Positions 45,025 to 52,488 of a stretch of DNA of 63,221 nucleotides are shown piece after piece (position 1 is the first letter of the stretch; each line of letters starts with the position of its first letter). The notes under the pieces are model-generated. The model was not told where the DNA came from. It did not search any database and worked only from the letters and a program-made list of their open reading frames with translations. The stretch spans positions 1-63,221 of the forward strand of contig NZ_JAVHUW010000028.1 of assembly GCF_030954495.1 (NCBI RefSeq). Reading direction: 5' to 3'. This DNA is from Candidatus Desulfosporosinus nitrosoreducens. Lineage in GTDB: Bacteria > Bacillota > Desulfitobacteriia > Desulfitobacteriales > Desulfitobacteriaceae. The position numbers and the translations under genes are program-made.

Positions 45025-45453
45025 TACTTGACCTTCAGCTTTCCAATTTGCTTAGGGTTCGAAAGGGGAGGAAAATGGATATACTAAATCTTGCTTGCCT
45101 ATTTCGTTGGGGCGGAGATAAACAAATACGGTGGTGACTATAGAAATTGTTGACTCCAGTTGGCTTTGGGACAGCTTTAAGACTAAAGATTTGTCAGTTA
45201 AGCGCACAGGAGGACAAATTTTGTGATATGATTGAGAGACAAAGCCAAAGGGTTTTTTTATACATTCAGAAAGTATAACTTCGTTAATACTTTCCTCCTG
45301 CATAAGGGCAACCAACGGTTTCGCCTTCGCTAAGGCTCGGCGAAGCCGGGTTTTCATTATACTGTCAGAAAGAATATAGCACTCTGAAAACCTTTGGCAT
45401 CAACCAAGCTTTCTTTATTCCCGGTTAAAAGGTTGAATCAATAGAGTTGAGGG
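45025..45453. other. Intergenic region of uncertain coding content
   Basis: About 430 bases. On the + strand, AAAGGGGAGG precedes ATG 45074, but this frame closes after 20 codons (MDILNLACLFRWGGDKQIRW...). On the minus strand, a 101-codon frame (45052-45357) has no ribosome site. The sequence TACTGTCAGAAA near 45359 also occurs after the hfq terminator. I cannot decide whether this is a decayed gene. Confidence 0.4.
45052..45357 (-). CDS. Doubtful 101-residue hypothetical protein
   Basis: An open minus-strand frame starting MKTRLRRALAKAKPLVALMQ. Composition is protein-like (mixed charge, few rare residues), but there is no Shine-Dalgarno site, no neighbour on the same strand and no motif I recognise. 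It may be spurious; listed at low confidence because nothing else explains this stretch. Confidence 0.2.
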   Translation of the reverse strand: MKTRLRRALAKAKPLVALMQEESINEVILSECIKKPFGFVSQSYHKICPPVRLTDKSLVLKLSQSQLESTISIVTTVFVYLRPNEIGKQDLVYPFSSPFEP

Positions 45454-45720
45454 ATGATTAGTTTGAAAGTAATTGGCAAACCCTGTATTTTAGAAGATCG
45501 CCCCTGCATTAATTGCGGCGAGTGCGATCTTTGCGATCTTGATCCGACTAAACAATGCGATAATTGCTGTCGGTGTATTGATACTCTTGCTGGAGATTAT
45601 GCTGAAATTGGAATTGACGATATCTTGTTAAATAATGAGGATCGCAGTGTCGGAAATCGCCATAAAGGGGCGAGGACAACGTATAAACTAAAACAGAAAG
45701 AACCGCGTGTGAAAAATTAA
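45454..45720 (+). CDS. Small cysteine-rich (ferredoxin-like) protein
   Basis: An 88-residue protein with nine Cys in 31 residues: C11, C18, C21, C24, C27 (CINCGECDLC), C35, C38, C39 and C41 (CDNCCRC). The CxxCxxCxxC run resembles a 4Fe-4S ligand set or a zinc cluster; the remainder is acidic, then ends in a basic Lys/Arg tail. No membrane segment. ATG 45454 follows GAGTTGAGGG; a TTG nine bases later is an alternative. Probably a redox or metal-handling accessory protein, exact role unknown. The downstream 3' region is highly structured. Confidence 0.75.
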   Translation: MISLKVIGKPCILEDRPCINCGECDLCDLDPTKQCDNCCRCIDTLAGDYAEIGIDDILLNNEDRSVGNRHKGARTTYKLKQKEPRVKN

Positions 45721-45742
45721 GCTTAATTTGCTGATTTTCAAG

Positions 45743-45818
45743 TTATCCGCTGACTAATCCGCTCTAAGACTCCCGCTTCGGCAAGCGGTGAGTTAAGAGC
45801 GGCTAAGTCTCTGGATAA
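45743..45818 (+). ncRNA. Extended multi-helix hairpin, candidate structured RNA
   Basis: Five consecutive helices pair in register: TTATCC/GGATAA (45743-45748 with 45813-45818), GACT/AGTC (45752-45755 with 45806-45809), CCGCTCT/AGAGCGG (45759-45765 with 45796-45802), ACTC/GAGT (45769-45772 with 45790-45793) and CGCTT/AAGCG (45774-45778 with 45783-45787) around a CGGC loop. Internal loops are small, the two outer ones symmetric 3 x 3. No T-run follows, so this is not a simple terminator. It may be a processed 3' UTR, a leader of the next gene or an RNA motif. Confidence 0.5.
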
Positions 45819-45828
45819 GTGCGACTAA

Positions 45829-45861
45829 GATTCAGATGGAGTTAAAAACTCCACCTGAATC
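45829..45861 (+). repeat. Second hairpin of the 45.7-46.0 kb structured region
   Basis: GATTCAG-a-TGGAGTT (45829-45843), 3-base loop, AACTCCA-c-CTGAATC (45847-45861): 14 pairs with one A/C mismatch, 10 bases after the extended hairpin. Confidence 0.7.
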
Positions 45862-45923
45862 AAGTCTACTTTATCGGAGGCAGGGCCTTTTTCGAGAGTA
45901 TTAAAGCCTCGGAAGCAAAGGAT

Positions 45924-45985
45924 ATGCTCCCCTTGCGGTAAGCAGTTTAAATGATAAACTGTTTACTGTCAGGAGGAGCATTTTT
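45924..45985 (+). terminator. Compound terminator-type hairpin
   Basis: The outer stem ATGCTCC (45924-45930) pairs with GGAGCAT (45975-45981). The inner stem GTAAGCAGTTTA (45938-45949) pairs with TAAACTGTTTAC (45955-45966) with one G-U. TTTTT follows at 45981-45985. It closes the structured region after the Cys-rich gene. Confidence 0.75.
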
Positions 45986-46313
45986 ATATCCCACAAAGTT
46001 AGGATATCAGGAGTTAAAGGAAAGAACTGCTGAAAAATATTGTCGCAGGAAAGATACACCATTAATCATTGGGTGATGGACAATTTTTCGGAAAAATAGA
46101 TAGTTGCCTACTACCGATAACTAAAGGCTCAAAGCCTTTGTGACAAAAGTTTTATGCTAAAGATTGTAGAAACTATTATCAAATATAAAGGATAATTAAG
46201 AAATAAGGACGAATAAGTAATAAATAAACTAATAGTGAAGTTATAAGGCGAATTTTAACTTTGTTTACAACAACTTGCTGTCGCTCTTTAGAAAATAAAA
46301 AGGTGTGAGAACT
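45986..46313. other. AT-rich upstream region of the deacetylase gene
   Basis: About 330 bases with no open frame preceded by a ribosome site and no strong dyad. It presumably holds the promoter of the polysaccharide deacetylase gene, but no convincing -35/-10 pair was identified. Confidence 0.4.
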
Positions 46314-47264
46314 ATGCAGAGGAAGAAAGCAACAATAGTTACAGTAATTACAAGCTTAGTCGGAATAGCAATTGGCCTGACAATTTGGGGAATGATTTTT
46401 TTAGGTTATGGTAACGCTTCGACCGGAGCATCAAGCCAACCTCAACTGGCGGTAGACTCGGAAAAAGTACCGGAGACTACAGCTCCAATACAGGACAGCA
46501 AACCTACGGAGCCGGACAATTCTTCTCTTGATTCGGGAGAGTCCACCTCTCAATCTGATCTCTCTTCTTCTTCGGAACAGCCCCCGGCCGCAAACTCCGA
46601 TAAAAGCAGCTCGCCAACCCAACCCCCACAAGCCGTCCAGCTTACCGGACCGGCAGCCGACGTTGTCTGGTCTGTTTCGACAACTGCTAACGCCGTCTTT
46701 ATCACGGTGGACGACGGCTGGTATCCCACTGATTCCGTGTTGGCGATTATGCGTGCGCAGCATGTGCCGATATCGGCTTTTTTAATTGAAAATGCAGCTA
46801 AAGAACATCCGGATTTTTGGCGGGAATTCATGGCAGCGGGAGGAGATATCGAGAATCATACATTATCTCACCCGGATCTGACAAAGGTTTCCACCCAGGA
46901 AGTTATAAGCCAAATCGAAACAACCCAAAAATATTTATCCTCATTTTCGCCGCCAACGCTTTTCCGGCCACCTTACGGCAATTACAATCAAACGGTTTCT
47001 CAAGCGGTGTATCAAGCGGGAATAAAGCATGTAATTATGTGGAATGCCACAATGAGCAACAATGAGTTGCAGACCTATAATGGCAAGCCCCTCGAACCGG
47101 GAAGCATTATTCTTTTGCATTGGGAACCCGACTTAAGCTCGGAATTAGAAAAGCTGCTGGGGATTTTAAGGCAGAATCATTTAGGGGTCGCCTCACTTCC
47201 CTATGCCCTAAGTCATCCCAATAATTTTCCCGTCATCTGGCCTTTACCTGAAGCTGCCGACTAA
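46314..47264 (+). CDS. Polysaccharide deacetylase (NodB-type), membrane-anchored
   Basis: A 316-residue protein: an N-terminal membrane anchor (~7-33, VTVITSLVGIAIGLTIWGMI), a Ser/Pro/Gln-rich linker (~45-110), and a carbohydrate esterase 4 domain. Catalytic motifs are VFITVDDGW (~123), HTLSHPDL (His-x3-His, ~173), FRPPYGNYN (~216) and a C-terminal ILLHW (~266). It should N-deacetylate peptidoglycan or another surface polysaccharide using a divalent metal. ATG 46314 follows AAGGTGTGAG; a GTG three codons earlier overlaps that site. Confidence 0.92.
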   Translation: MQRKKATIVTVITSLVGIAIGLTIWGMIFLGYGNASTGASSQPQLAVDSEKVPETTAPIQDSKPTEPDNSSLDSGESTSQSDLSSSSEQPPAANSDKSSSPTQPPQAVQLTGPAADVVWSVSTTANAVFITVDDGWYPTDSVLAIMRAQHVPISAFLIENAAKEHPDFWREFMAAGGDIENHTLSHPDLTKVSTQEVISQIETTQKYLSSFSPPTLFRPPYGNYNQTVSQAVYQAGIKHVIMWNATMSNNELQTYNGKPLEPGSIILLHWEPDLSSELEKLLGILRQNHLGVASLPYALSHPNNFPVIWPLPEAAD

Positions 47265-47409
47265 ACAAGGGAACCTTTTCCGCAAGAATGTTATCATCTC
47301 AAGCTTTATAAACTATTTTTAGATACTTCCTAAAAAGGAAATTAGAGAACGATGTGGAATGTTGAAATATAAACCTGCGGATCAGCATTTAATGAGGAGG
47401 AAAAGAGCG

Positions 47410-48588
47410 ATGCGAGAAGTTGTCATTACTAGTGCCCAGCGTACCCCGATTGGAGATTATCTAGGAGCTTTAAAAGATGTTTCAGCAGTTGAACTTGGGG
47501 TGATCGCTTTAAAAGCAGCTCTGGAGAAATCACACTTGGCTGCTTCCCAAATTGAGGAGGTTGTGGCCGGAAATGTGTTTCAGGCCGGTTTAAAAGGAAA
47601 CCCTGCCAGGCAGGTTGCCCTTAAAGCAGGCTGTGCCTTGGAGACCGTGGCCGTTACCGTCAATCAACTTTGTCCTTCGTCTATGCGTGCCACGGAAATA
47701 CTTGCGCAAGAGATTGCCCTGGGTAAGGTTGATATCGGAGCTGCCGTGGGCATGGAAAGTATGTCAAATATTCCCTACCTTTTGCCGAAGGCCCGCAGCG
47801 GCTACCGTATGGGGAATGGCGACCTGCTGGATTCCATGCTGAACGACGGTTTATTCGATGCCTTTAACGATTATCACATGGGCGTTACTGCGGAGAATCT
47901 GGCGGAAATGTACAATATTTCCCGTGAGGAGCAAGACGAGCTGGCTTTTTTAAGTCAGCAGCGGGCAATTCGAGCTATCCAGGAAGGAAAATTTACTGAC
48001 GAAATTGTACCTGTTGAGATCAAAAGCAAAAAGGGATCAGTGGTGGTAGCGACAGATGAACATCCCAATCCGGCTACCAATCTTGAAGCTTTAAAAAAGC
48101 TCAAACCTGTTTTTAAAAAGGATGGAACGGTAACTGCCGGCAACGCCTCCGGACTGAATGACGGAGGATCGGCCTTAATCTTGATGGCAGAGGAAAAGGC
48201 TATTGAACTTGGAATTGCTCCTTTGGCAAAGATTCGTTCCACAGCCTCTGCTGCAGTCGACCCGAAAATTATGGGGATTGGGATTGTACCTGCGGTGAAG
48301 AGGGCTTTGAAATTTGCTCAACTTCAGGCTGGAGAAATTGATTATTGGGAATTAAATGAAGCCTTTGCCGCTCAATTCCTGGCTGTAAATCGGGAATTGA
48401 AGCTGAGTATGGATATAGTCAATGCCAATGGCTCCGGTATTTCCTTAGGTCATCCGGTTGGAGATACAGGCATACGTTTAATTGTCACCCTTATACATGA
48501 ACTTCGGCGCCGGGGAGGGCGTTATGGCTGCGCATCGCTTTGTGCCGGAGGAGGACCGGCTGTCGCTACGATTGTAGAGTTAATGTGA
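47410..48588 (+). CDS. Divergent thiolase / acetyl-CoA acetyltransferase paralogue
   Basis: A 392-residue thiolase homologous along its length to the one at 11129 but with altered active-site surroundings: the nucleophile segment is NQLCPSSMRATE (usually N-K-V-C-G-S-G), the His loop is GHPVGDTGIRL (usually G-A-S-G), and the second Cys is in LCAGGGPA. Catalytic Cys and His are kept, so it is probably active, perhaps on a different acyl chain. ATG 47410 is chosen for GAGGAGG directly upstream. It is a single gene with its own terminator, away from other fatty-acid genes. Confidence 0.9.
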   Translation: MREVVITSAQRTPIGDYLGALKDVSAVELGVIALKAALEKSHLAASQIEEVVAGNVFQAGLKGNPARQVALKAGCALETVAVTVNQLCPSSMRATEILAQEIALGKVDIGAAVGMESMSNIPYLLPKARSGYRMGNGDLLDSMLNDGLFDAFNDYHMGVTAENLAEMYNISREEQDELAFLSQQRAIRAIQEGKFTDEIVPVEIKSKKGSVVVATDEHPNPATNLEALKKLKPVFKKDGTVTAGNASGLNDGGSALILMAEEKAIELGIAPLAKIRSTASAAVDPKIMGIGIVPAVKRALKFAQLQAGEIDYWELNEAFAAQFLAVNRELKLSMDIVNANGSGISLGHPVGDTGIRLIVTLIHELRRRGGRYGCASLCAGGGPAVATIVELM

Positions 48589-48665
48589 ACGTACCTAAAA
48601 TGAAGGTTTACTAAATAACAAAGCTTTCCATAGACCTGACTGAAACTTGCCGAAATTAGAAAACG

Positions 48666-48710
48666 AGCCCAATAGACTGATTTTCCCTCAATCAGTTATT
48701 GGGCTTTTTT
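48666..48710 (+). terminator. Intrinsic terminator after the second thiolase
   Basis: AGCCCAATAGACTGATT (48666-48682) pairs with AATCAGTTATTGGGCT (48690-48705) with one bulged G, followed by TTTTT. Confidence 0.9.
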
Positions 48711-48862
48711 AGTTTAAAAAATACAATATTTATTACATTATTTTACAAAATATACAGGAGGAAAATCCTGGGTATTTGACGAAGTAGATTTTTAAAGATT
48801 CCCATATAAATAAAAAAATTGGGGTAACCGGTGAATGCCAAAACTAAAGCGAGGTGATTCAA

Positions 48863-49294
48863 ATGATTAATAGTATTTTTGAATCTTGTCAAAGGATTAG
48901 TTTTGAAATTAGTTTATTTGGGTTACTTAAAGGCCTGCTTCTTGGAGTTTTGATCATGGTTGCTGTTTTCTTAGAAAAGAAAATTGCTTTAATCCTGCAA
49001 AAAGAGAGAATAATTGATAAGCGGGTAAGAGAAACGAGCACAAGAATAGCACATACTGTTGCAGAAATGGAAGAACTTAAAGAGGCTAACAATATGGGTG
49101 AGGAAGAAAAACAAGCGATGTCGCTCCAACCTCAAATTCAAGTTCAAGTTTCAACAAAGTCCCCGGATGAATCTGACGCGGGCAACCAAGGAGATTTGGA
49201 GGCAGTTCCCCAAAGAAAGAAGACGCGAGCTATGTCAATGGAAGAAAGATGGGCAGATTTCGAAAAAAAGAGAGCAATGCGCAATACAGCCTAA
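48863..49294 (+). CDS. Hypothetical single-pass membrane protein
   Basis: A 143-residue protein with one membrane helix (~12-34, LFGLLKGLLLGVLIMVAVFL), then a long charged coiled-coil-like region (Glu/Lys/Arg-rich, ~35-75), a Gln/Ser linker, and a basic C-terminus (MSMEERWADFEKKRAMR). No catalytic motif. ATG 48863 follows GAGGTGATT. No related neighbour; function unknown. Confidence 0.7.
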   Translation: MINSIFESCQRISFEISLFGLLKGLLLGVLIMVAVFLEKKIALILQKERIIDKRVRETSTRIAHTVAEMEELKEANNMGEEEKQAMSLQPQIQVQVSTKSPDESDAGNQGDLEAVPQRKKTRAMSMEERWADFEKKRAMRNTA

Positions 49295-49339
49295 GACTGT
49301 GTTTCAGTAATTGATTTATAGAAAAGTACTGAAGGAATT

Positions 49340-49577
49340 GGGCTGAGCGGCACAGACTCAAGGGAGAACATTCCATCAGCTTGCCGCCAGAAAGGAATAC
49401 AGATTAAAAGGTTAGGCAGAGAATTGGTTCAAAGCTGTTTGAGCAAACTCAAAGATATTGGGATAGATAAGTGTCATATTTTCGTGTTTCAGGAAAATTA
49501 GCCAGGGAAAGGAGTTCCGGACTGCGAACGGGTGGGAAACAAGGCGTGATCTTTGCATTATGTCAAAGCCTTTATAA
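49340..49577 (+). pseudogene. GNAT acetyltransferase remnant, frameshifted and 5'-truncated
   Basis: Three reading frames in order give fragments of the C-terminal half of a GNAT protein: about 49370-49410 reads QLAARKEYRLKG, then about 49411-49497 in the next frame reads LGRELVQSCLSKLKDIGIDK followed by CHIFVFQEN before a stop, then from 49512 in another frame EFRTANGWETRRDLCIMSKP to TAA at 49577. Together these match the acetyl-CoA-binding A motif and the NGW-x-x-R-x-D-L end of this family. No N-terminal half is present. A terminator 18 bases later is still intact. Confidence 0.8.
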
Positions 49578-49595
49578 TAATTCATACGAAATAAT

Positions 49596-49625
49596 AAAGC
49601 TAAGATGAGCAGGTCTTAGCTTTTA
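49596..49625 (+). terminator. Intrinsic terminator left behind the GNAT remnant
   Basis: AAAGCTAAGA (49596-49605) pairs perfectly with TCTTAGCTTT (49614-49623) around an 8-base loop, then T. Confidence 0.75.
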
Positions 49626-50455
49626 GCTTTAAATATTAAAAAAATTTAAAATTAAAAATTTTAAAAGTTTATAAATTTAGAAATTTATACTAATTTGCAT
49701 TTGAAATGATGAATTATTAAAGACATAGTTATTAGTATTAAGGATTTATCCCATAAAATATTAATAATATTTTAAAAGCCAATTAGTATTAGATATAAAC
49801 GGCGAATGTAAGGTATATTGAAAAAAATACCTGATTGTAAAAGCTGTAAAAAAGTGCCGGGGTATTAGGAGCATACTTTATCTTATATCATCAACAACCG
49901 GGATAGTACAGGATGATATTTTGCTATAAATAATTGAATTGGATCAGTATTTAAAGCATGTAAGGGGACCAGATTAAAAGGAGAAAGAAAAACCCGAATA
50001 TTCCCATGTCCTCATGATTGGGTATTAAAAAGAGAGTGAGAAAATTAGTAAGGGCTTGGATACAGTTGTGTATTCAAGCCCTTAGTTGTCGAGCTGTTTT
50101 TTAGGTTACCTTTAAAATCAATGCTCTGATCAGCTTTTCGCAATTAGTAATGTTGAGGTTTAATATTGTCGATAAATAATAAAATTAATTGAAATTTGTA
50201 GAAATAATGCGAAAAAATTTGATTGTTAAGCAATATAAGCCAAGTTATACTTAATATAATTGCGATTGTTAGCAAATTTTTGTTTTTTATGTCAAATAGC
50301 TGACGTGAATCTGCACTCTGTTGAATTTAGTAAAATAAATGCTTTGCAAGTCATATTATAAGATAATACTTGGTTAAAACAAGTTAGGGACAATCTAATT
50401 ACTTTTAAAACAAGGTTATATATAATATGGAAATATGATTATGGGGGTAAGAAAG
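49626..50455. other. 830-bp AT-rich intergenic region
   Basis: Very AT-rich DNA with many stops in all frames. A 14-bp hairpin (AAGGGCTTGGATAC 50050-50063 with GTATTCAAGCCCTT 50070-50083, one G-U) is the only strong structure; a T-run comes 16 bases later. A TTG frame of 16 codons near 49818 encodes a CxxC-containing peptide without a good ribosome site. No gene is called. Confidence 0.5.
50050..50083 (+). terminator. Isolated 14-bp hairpin, terminator-like
   Basis: AAGGGCTTGGATAC (50050-50063) with GTATTCAAGCCCTT (50070-50083), loop AGTTGT. TTTTTT occurs only from about 50096. There is no annotated gene directly upstream, so it may mark the end of an unrecognised small transcript. Confidence 0.45.
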
Positions 50456-52174
50456 GTGAGCTTTGTAAACAATATCACTTGGAAGGTTAAGTTGACAGTA
50501 GGGTTTGCAATTTTGGCTTGTTTGTTAGGTTTAGTAGGGTATATAGGTTTAAGAAACTTAGGTGTTATAAATAACGACGGAACTATGATTTACTCCGTCA
50601 ACCTCATGTCAATCCAAGAACTTAATAAAATACGGATGAATTTTTTAAAAAACCGTTCAAATTTAATTTTACTTTCTTCGACACCGGACAAAATGAAGGC
50701 ACAGGCTTTAAAACAACAAATAGCAAGTGATTCAGAAGCTAATAACAAGAGCGAACAAAATTACGAAATGGTTTTTGCCAATGAACTTACTTCGGCTGAT
50801 AAGCAATTATACACTGATTTTAAGAACAATCAGGTAGATTACCGTAAGCAGCGTGAAAATATGATTGCAAGGCTGGATCAAGGAAATTCTTTAGAAGCCG
50901 GAGTATTGGAACAGGTTTTACAAGCTAATGATAAAGCTTTGGCTAACTTGGATAATTTAATTACTTCTAACGAAAAGTCAGCTAAGCAAAAGCAAATAAC
51001 TAATCAAGCAATTTATGAGAAAACCCGTGAAGTCATGCTCGTTTTGGTAGGGCTAAGCGTTATTTTAGCCCTAATCATTGGACTGTATTTAGCAAGGAAT
51101 CTCACCTGGCGGCTCGGCAATATCGTTCGACTGGCAGAAGCTTTGGGTAATGGAGACTTGACTAGAAAGCTGAAGATTTATGGTACGGATGAAATCGGAC
51201 AATTGGGCATATCCCTTAATAAGGCTATGGAGAATATGAAAGAATTAGTTTCCCATATCCTTGACAGTTGCCAGACCATGAATGCTCATTCGGAAGAACT
51301 GTCTGCGACTATGGAAGAACTTTCAGCCAGCATGCAAATTATCCAAAAATCCACGGAACAAATTGCTCAAGGTGCCGAGGAGTTAAGCGCAAGTACTGAA
51401 GAAGTAGAATCTTCGACCTTGGAACTTCAAGAGTTTACAAAGAAGTTATCCGCCAAAGCGGATCAAGGTCAGGAAAATGTTTCTGCAATTAAAGAGAGGG
51501 CAGTCAAAGTAAAAAGTCGGGGGATGAATGCGGTTGCTGAAGCAGAGTCCATTTATAAGGACAAAGAAATAAAAGTTAAACAAGCGTTAGATGAAGCCAA
51601 AGTTGTGGAAGAAATTAAAGTGATGGCAGAGACGATTGGAGGAATTGCCGGGCAAACCAATTTATTGGCTCTTAATGCCAGTATTGAGGCAGCTCGTGCG
51701 GGGGATGCAGGACGTGGCTTTGCGGTGGTTGCCGATGAAGTCCGCAAGTTAGCCGAGCAGTCCCAATCAGCAGTTGGGAATATTCACAATGTCATTAGCA
51801 GTGTTCAAAGAGCTTTTAGCAATTTAGTCTTGAATACCCAGGAATTATTAAGATTTATCGACACAAGAGTAAGACAAGATTATGAGGACTATGCTCAGAT
51901 AGGATCACAGTATGAGGCGGATTCTTACTTTGTGGCTGAGATGTCAGGGGAAATAGCTTCGTCGACGCATTTAATGAACCAGATAATGGATCAAATTGGC
52001 TCGGCTATTCTAAATGTGACAGATACAGCCCAAGAGTCTGCCTCAAGCTCAGAGGAAATTTCTAGTAGTATCAGCCAAACAACAATTGCCGTTGAACAAG
52101 TGAATTCTTCGGCTTTAGCCCAGGCGGCGTTAGCTGGGAAGTTAAGTGAGCTGGTCGGAAAATTCAGGGTCTAA
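50456..52174 (+). CDS. Methyl-accepting chemotaxis protein (membrane)
   Basis: A 572-residue chemoreceptor: TM1 ~11-32, a four-helix-bundle-type periplasmic/extracellular domain (~33-190, many Asn/Lys/Asp), TM2 ~193-212 ([20 protein letters not shown]), HAMP ~213-265, and a cytoplasmic signalling domain. The conserved tip is [20 protein letters not shown] followed by [20 protein letters not shown]. After the tip a Tyr/Asp-rich insertion ([20 protein letters not shown]) interrupts the usual heptads. It signals to CheA/CheW. GTG 50456 is chosen because GGGGG lies nine bases upstream; ATG 50435 precedes that site. Confidence 0.93.
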   Translation: MSFVNNITWKVKLTVGFAILACLLGLVGYIGLRNLGVINNDGTMIYSVNLMSIQELNKIRMNFLKNRSNLILLSSTPDKMKAQALKQQIASDSEANNKSEQNYEMVFANELTSADKQLYTDFKNNQVDYRKQRENMIARLDQGNSLEAGVLEQVLQANDKALANLDNLITSNEKSAKQKQITNQAIYEKTREVMLVLVGLSVILALIIGLYLARNLTWRLGNIVRLAEALGNGDLTRKLKIYGTDEIGQLGISLNKAMENMKELVSHILDSCQTMNAHSEELSATMEELSASMQIIQKSTEQIAQGAEELSASTEEVESSTLELQEFTKKLSAKADQGQENVSAIKERAVKVKSRGMNAVAEAESIYKDKEIKVKQALDEAKVVEEIKVMAETIGGIAGQTNLLALNASIEAARAGDAGRGFAVVADEVRKLAEQSQSAVGNIHNVISSVQRAFSNLVLNTQELLRFIDTRVRQDYEDYAQIGSQYEADSYFVAEMSGEIASSTHLMNQIMDQIGSAILNVTDTAQESASSSEEISSSISQTTIAVEQVNSSALAQAALAGKLSELVGKFRV

Positions 52175-52273
52175 TCCTGACCGCCACTGAGGTTGTATAG
52201 GCAGGCCGTAATTTGCTTTCAACTCTGATTGAGAACTCTCTTTGGAGGATAAAAAAACTCTTGGCATTCATTT

Positions 52274-52305
52274 AGTGTAAATCGCCTAATGATTTACACT
52301 TTTTT
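52274..52305 (+). terminator. Intrinsic terminator after the chemoreceptor gene
   Basis: AGTGTAAATC (52274-52283), loop of 7, GATTTACACT (52291-52300), then TTTTT. The remaining 180 bases to the next gene show no further feature. Confidence 0.88.
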
Positions 52306-52488
52306 ATTCTGTCTACTCCGGTATATAGCTGTTTGGAAAAAATCTGATCATACGGCAGGAAATTCACAAACGTCAAGTTAGTGGATTCCGGTTCAAAGAA
52401 GGATAATATCGAAATTTGTAGAACTACACACTTAGGTTTGTTTATCCTCATTTCAGCTTGTATTATTTGAGAGAGGTTAGTTTAGCAA

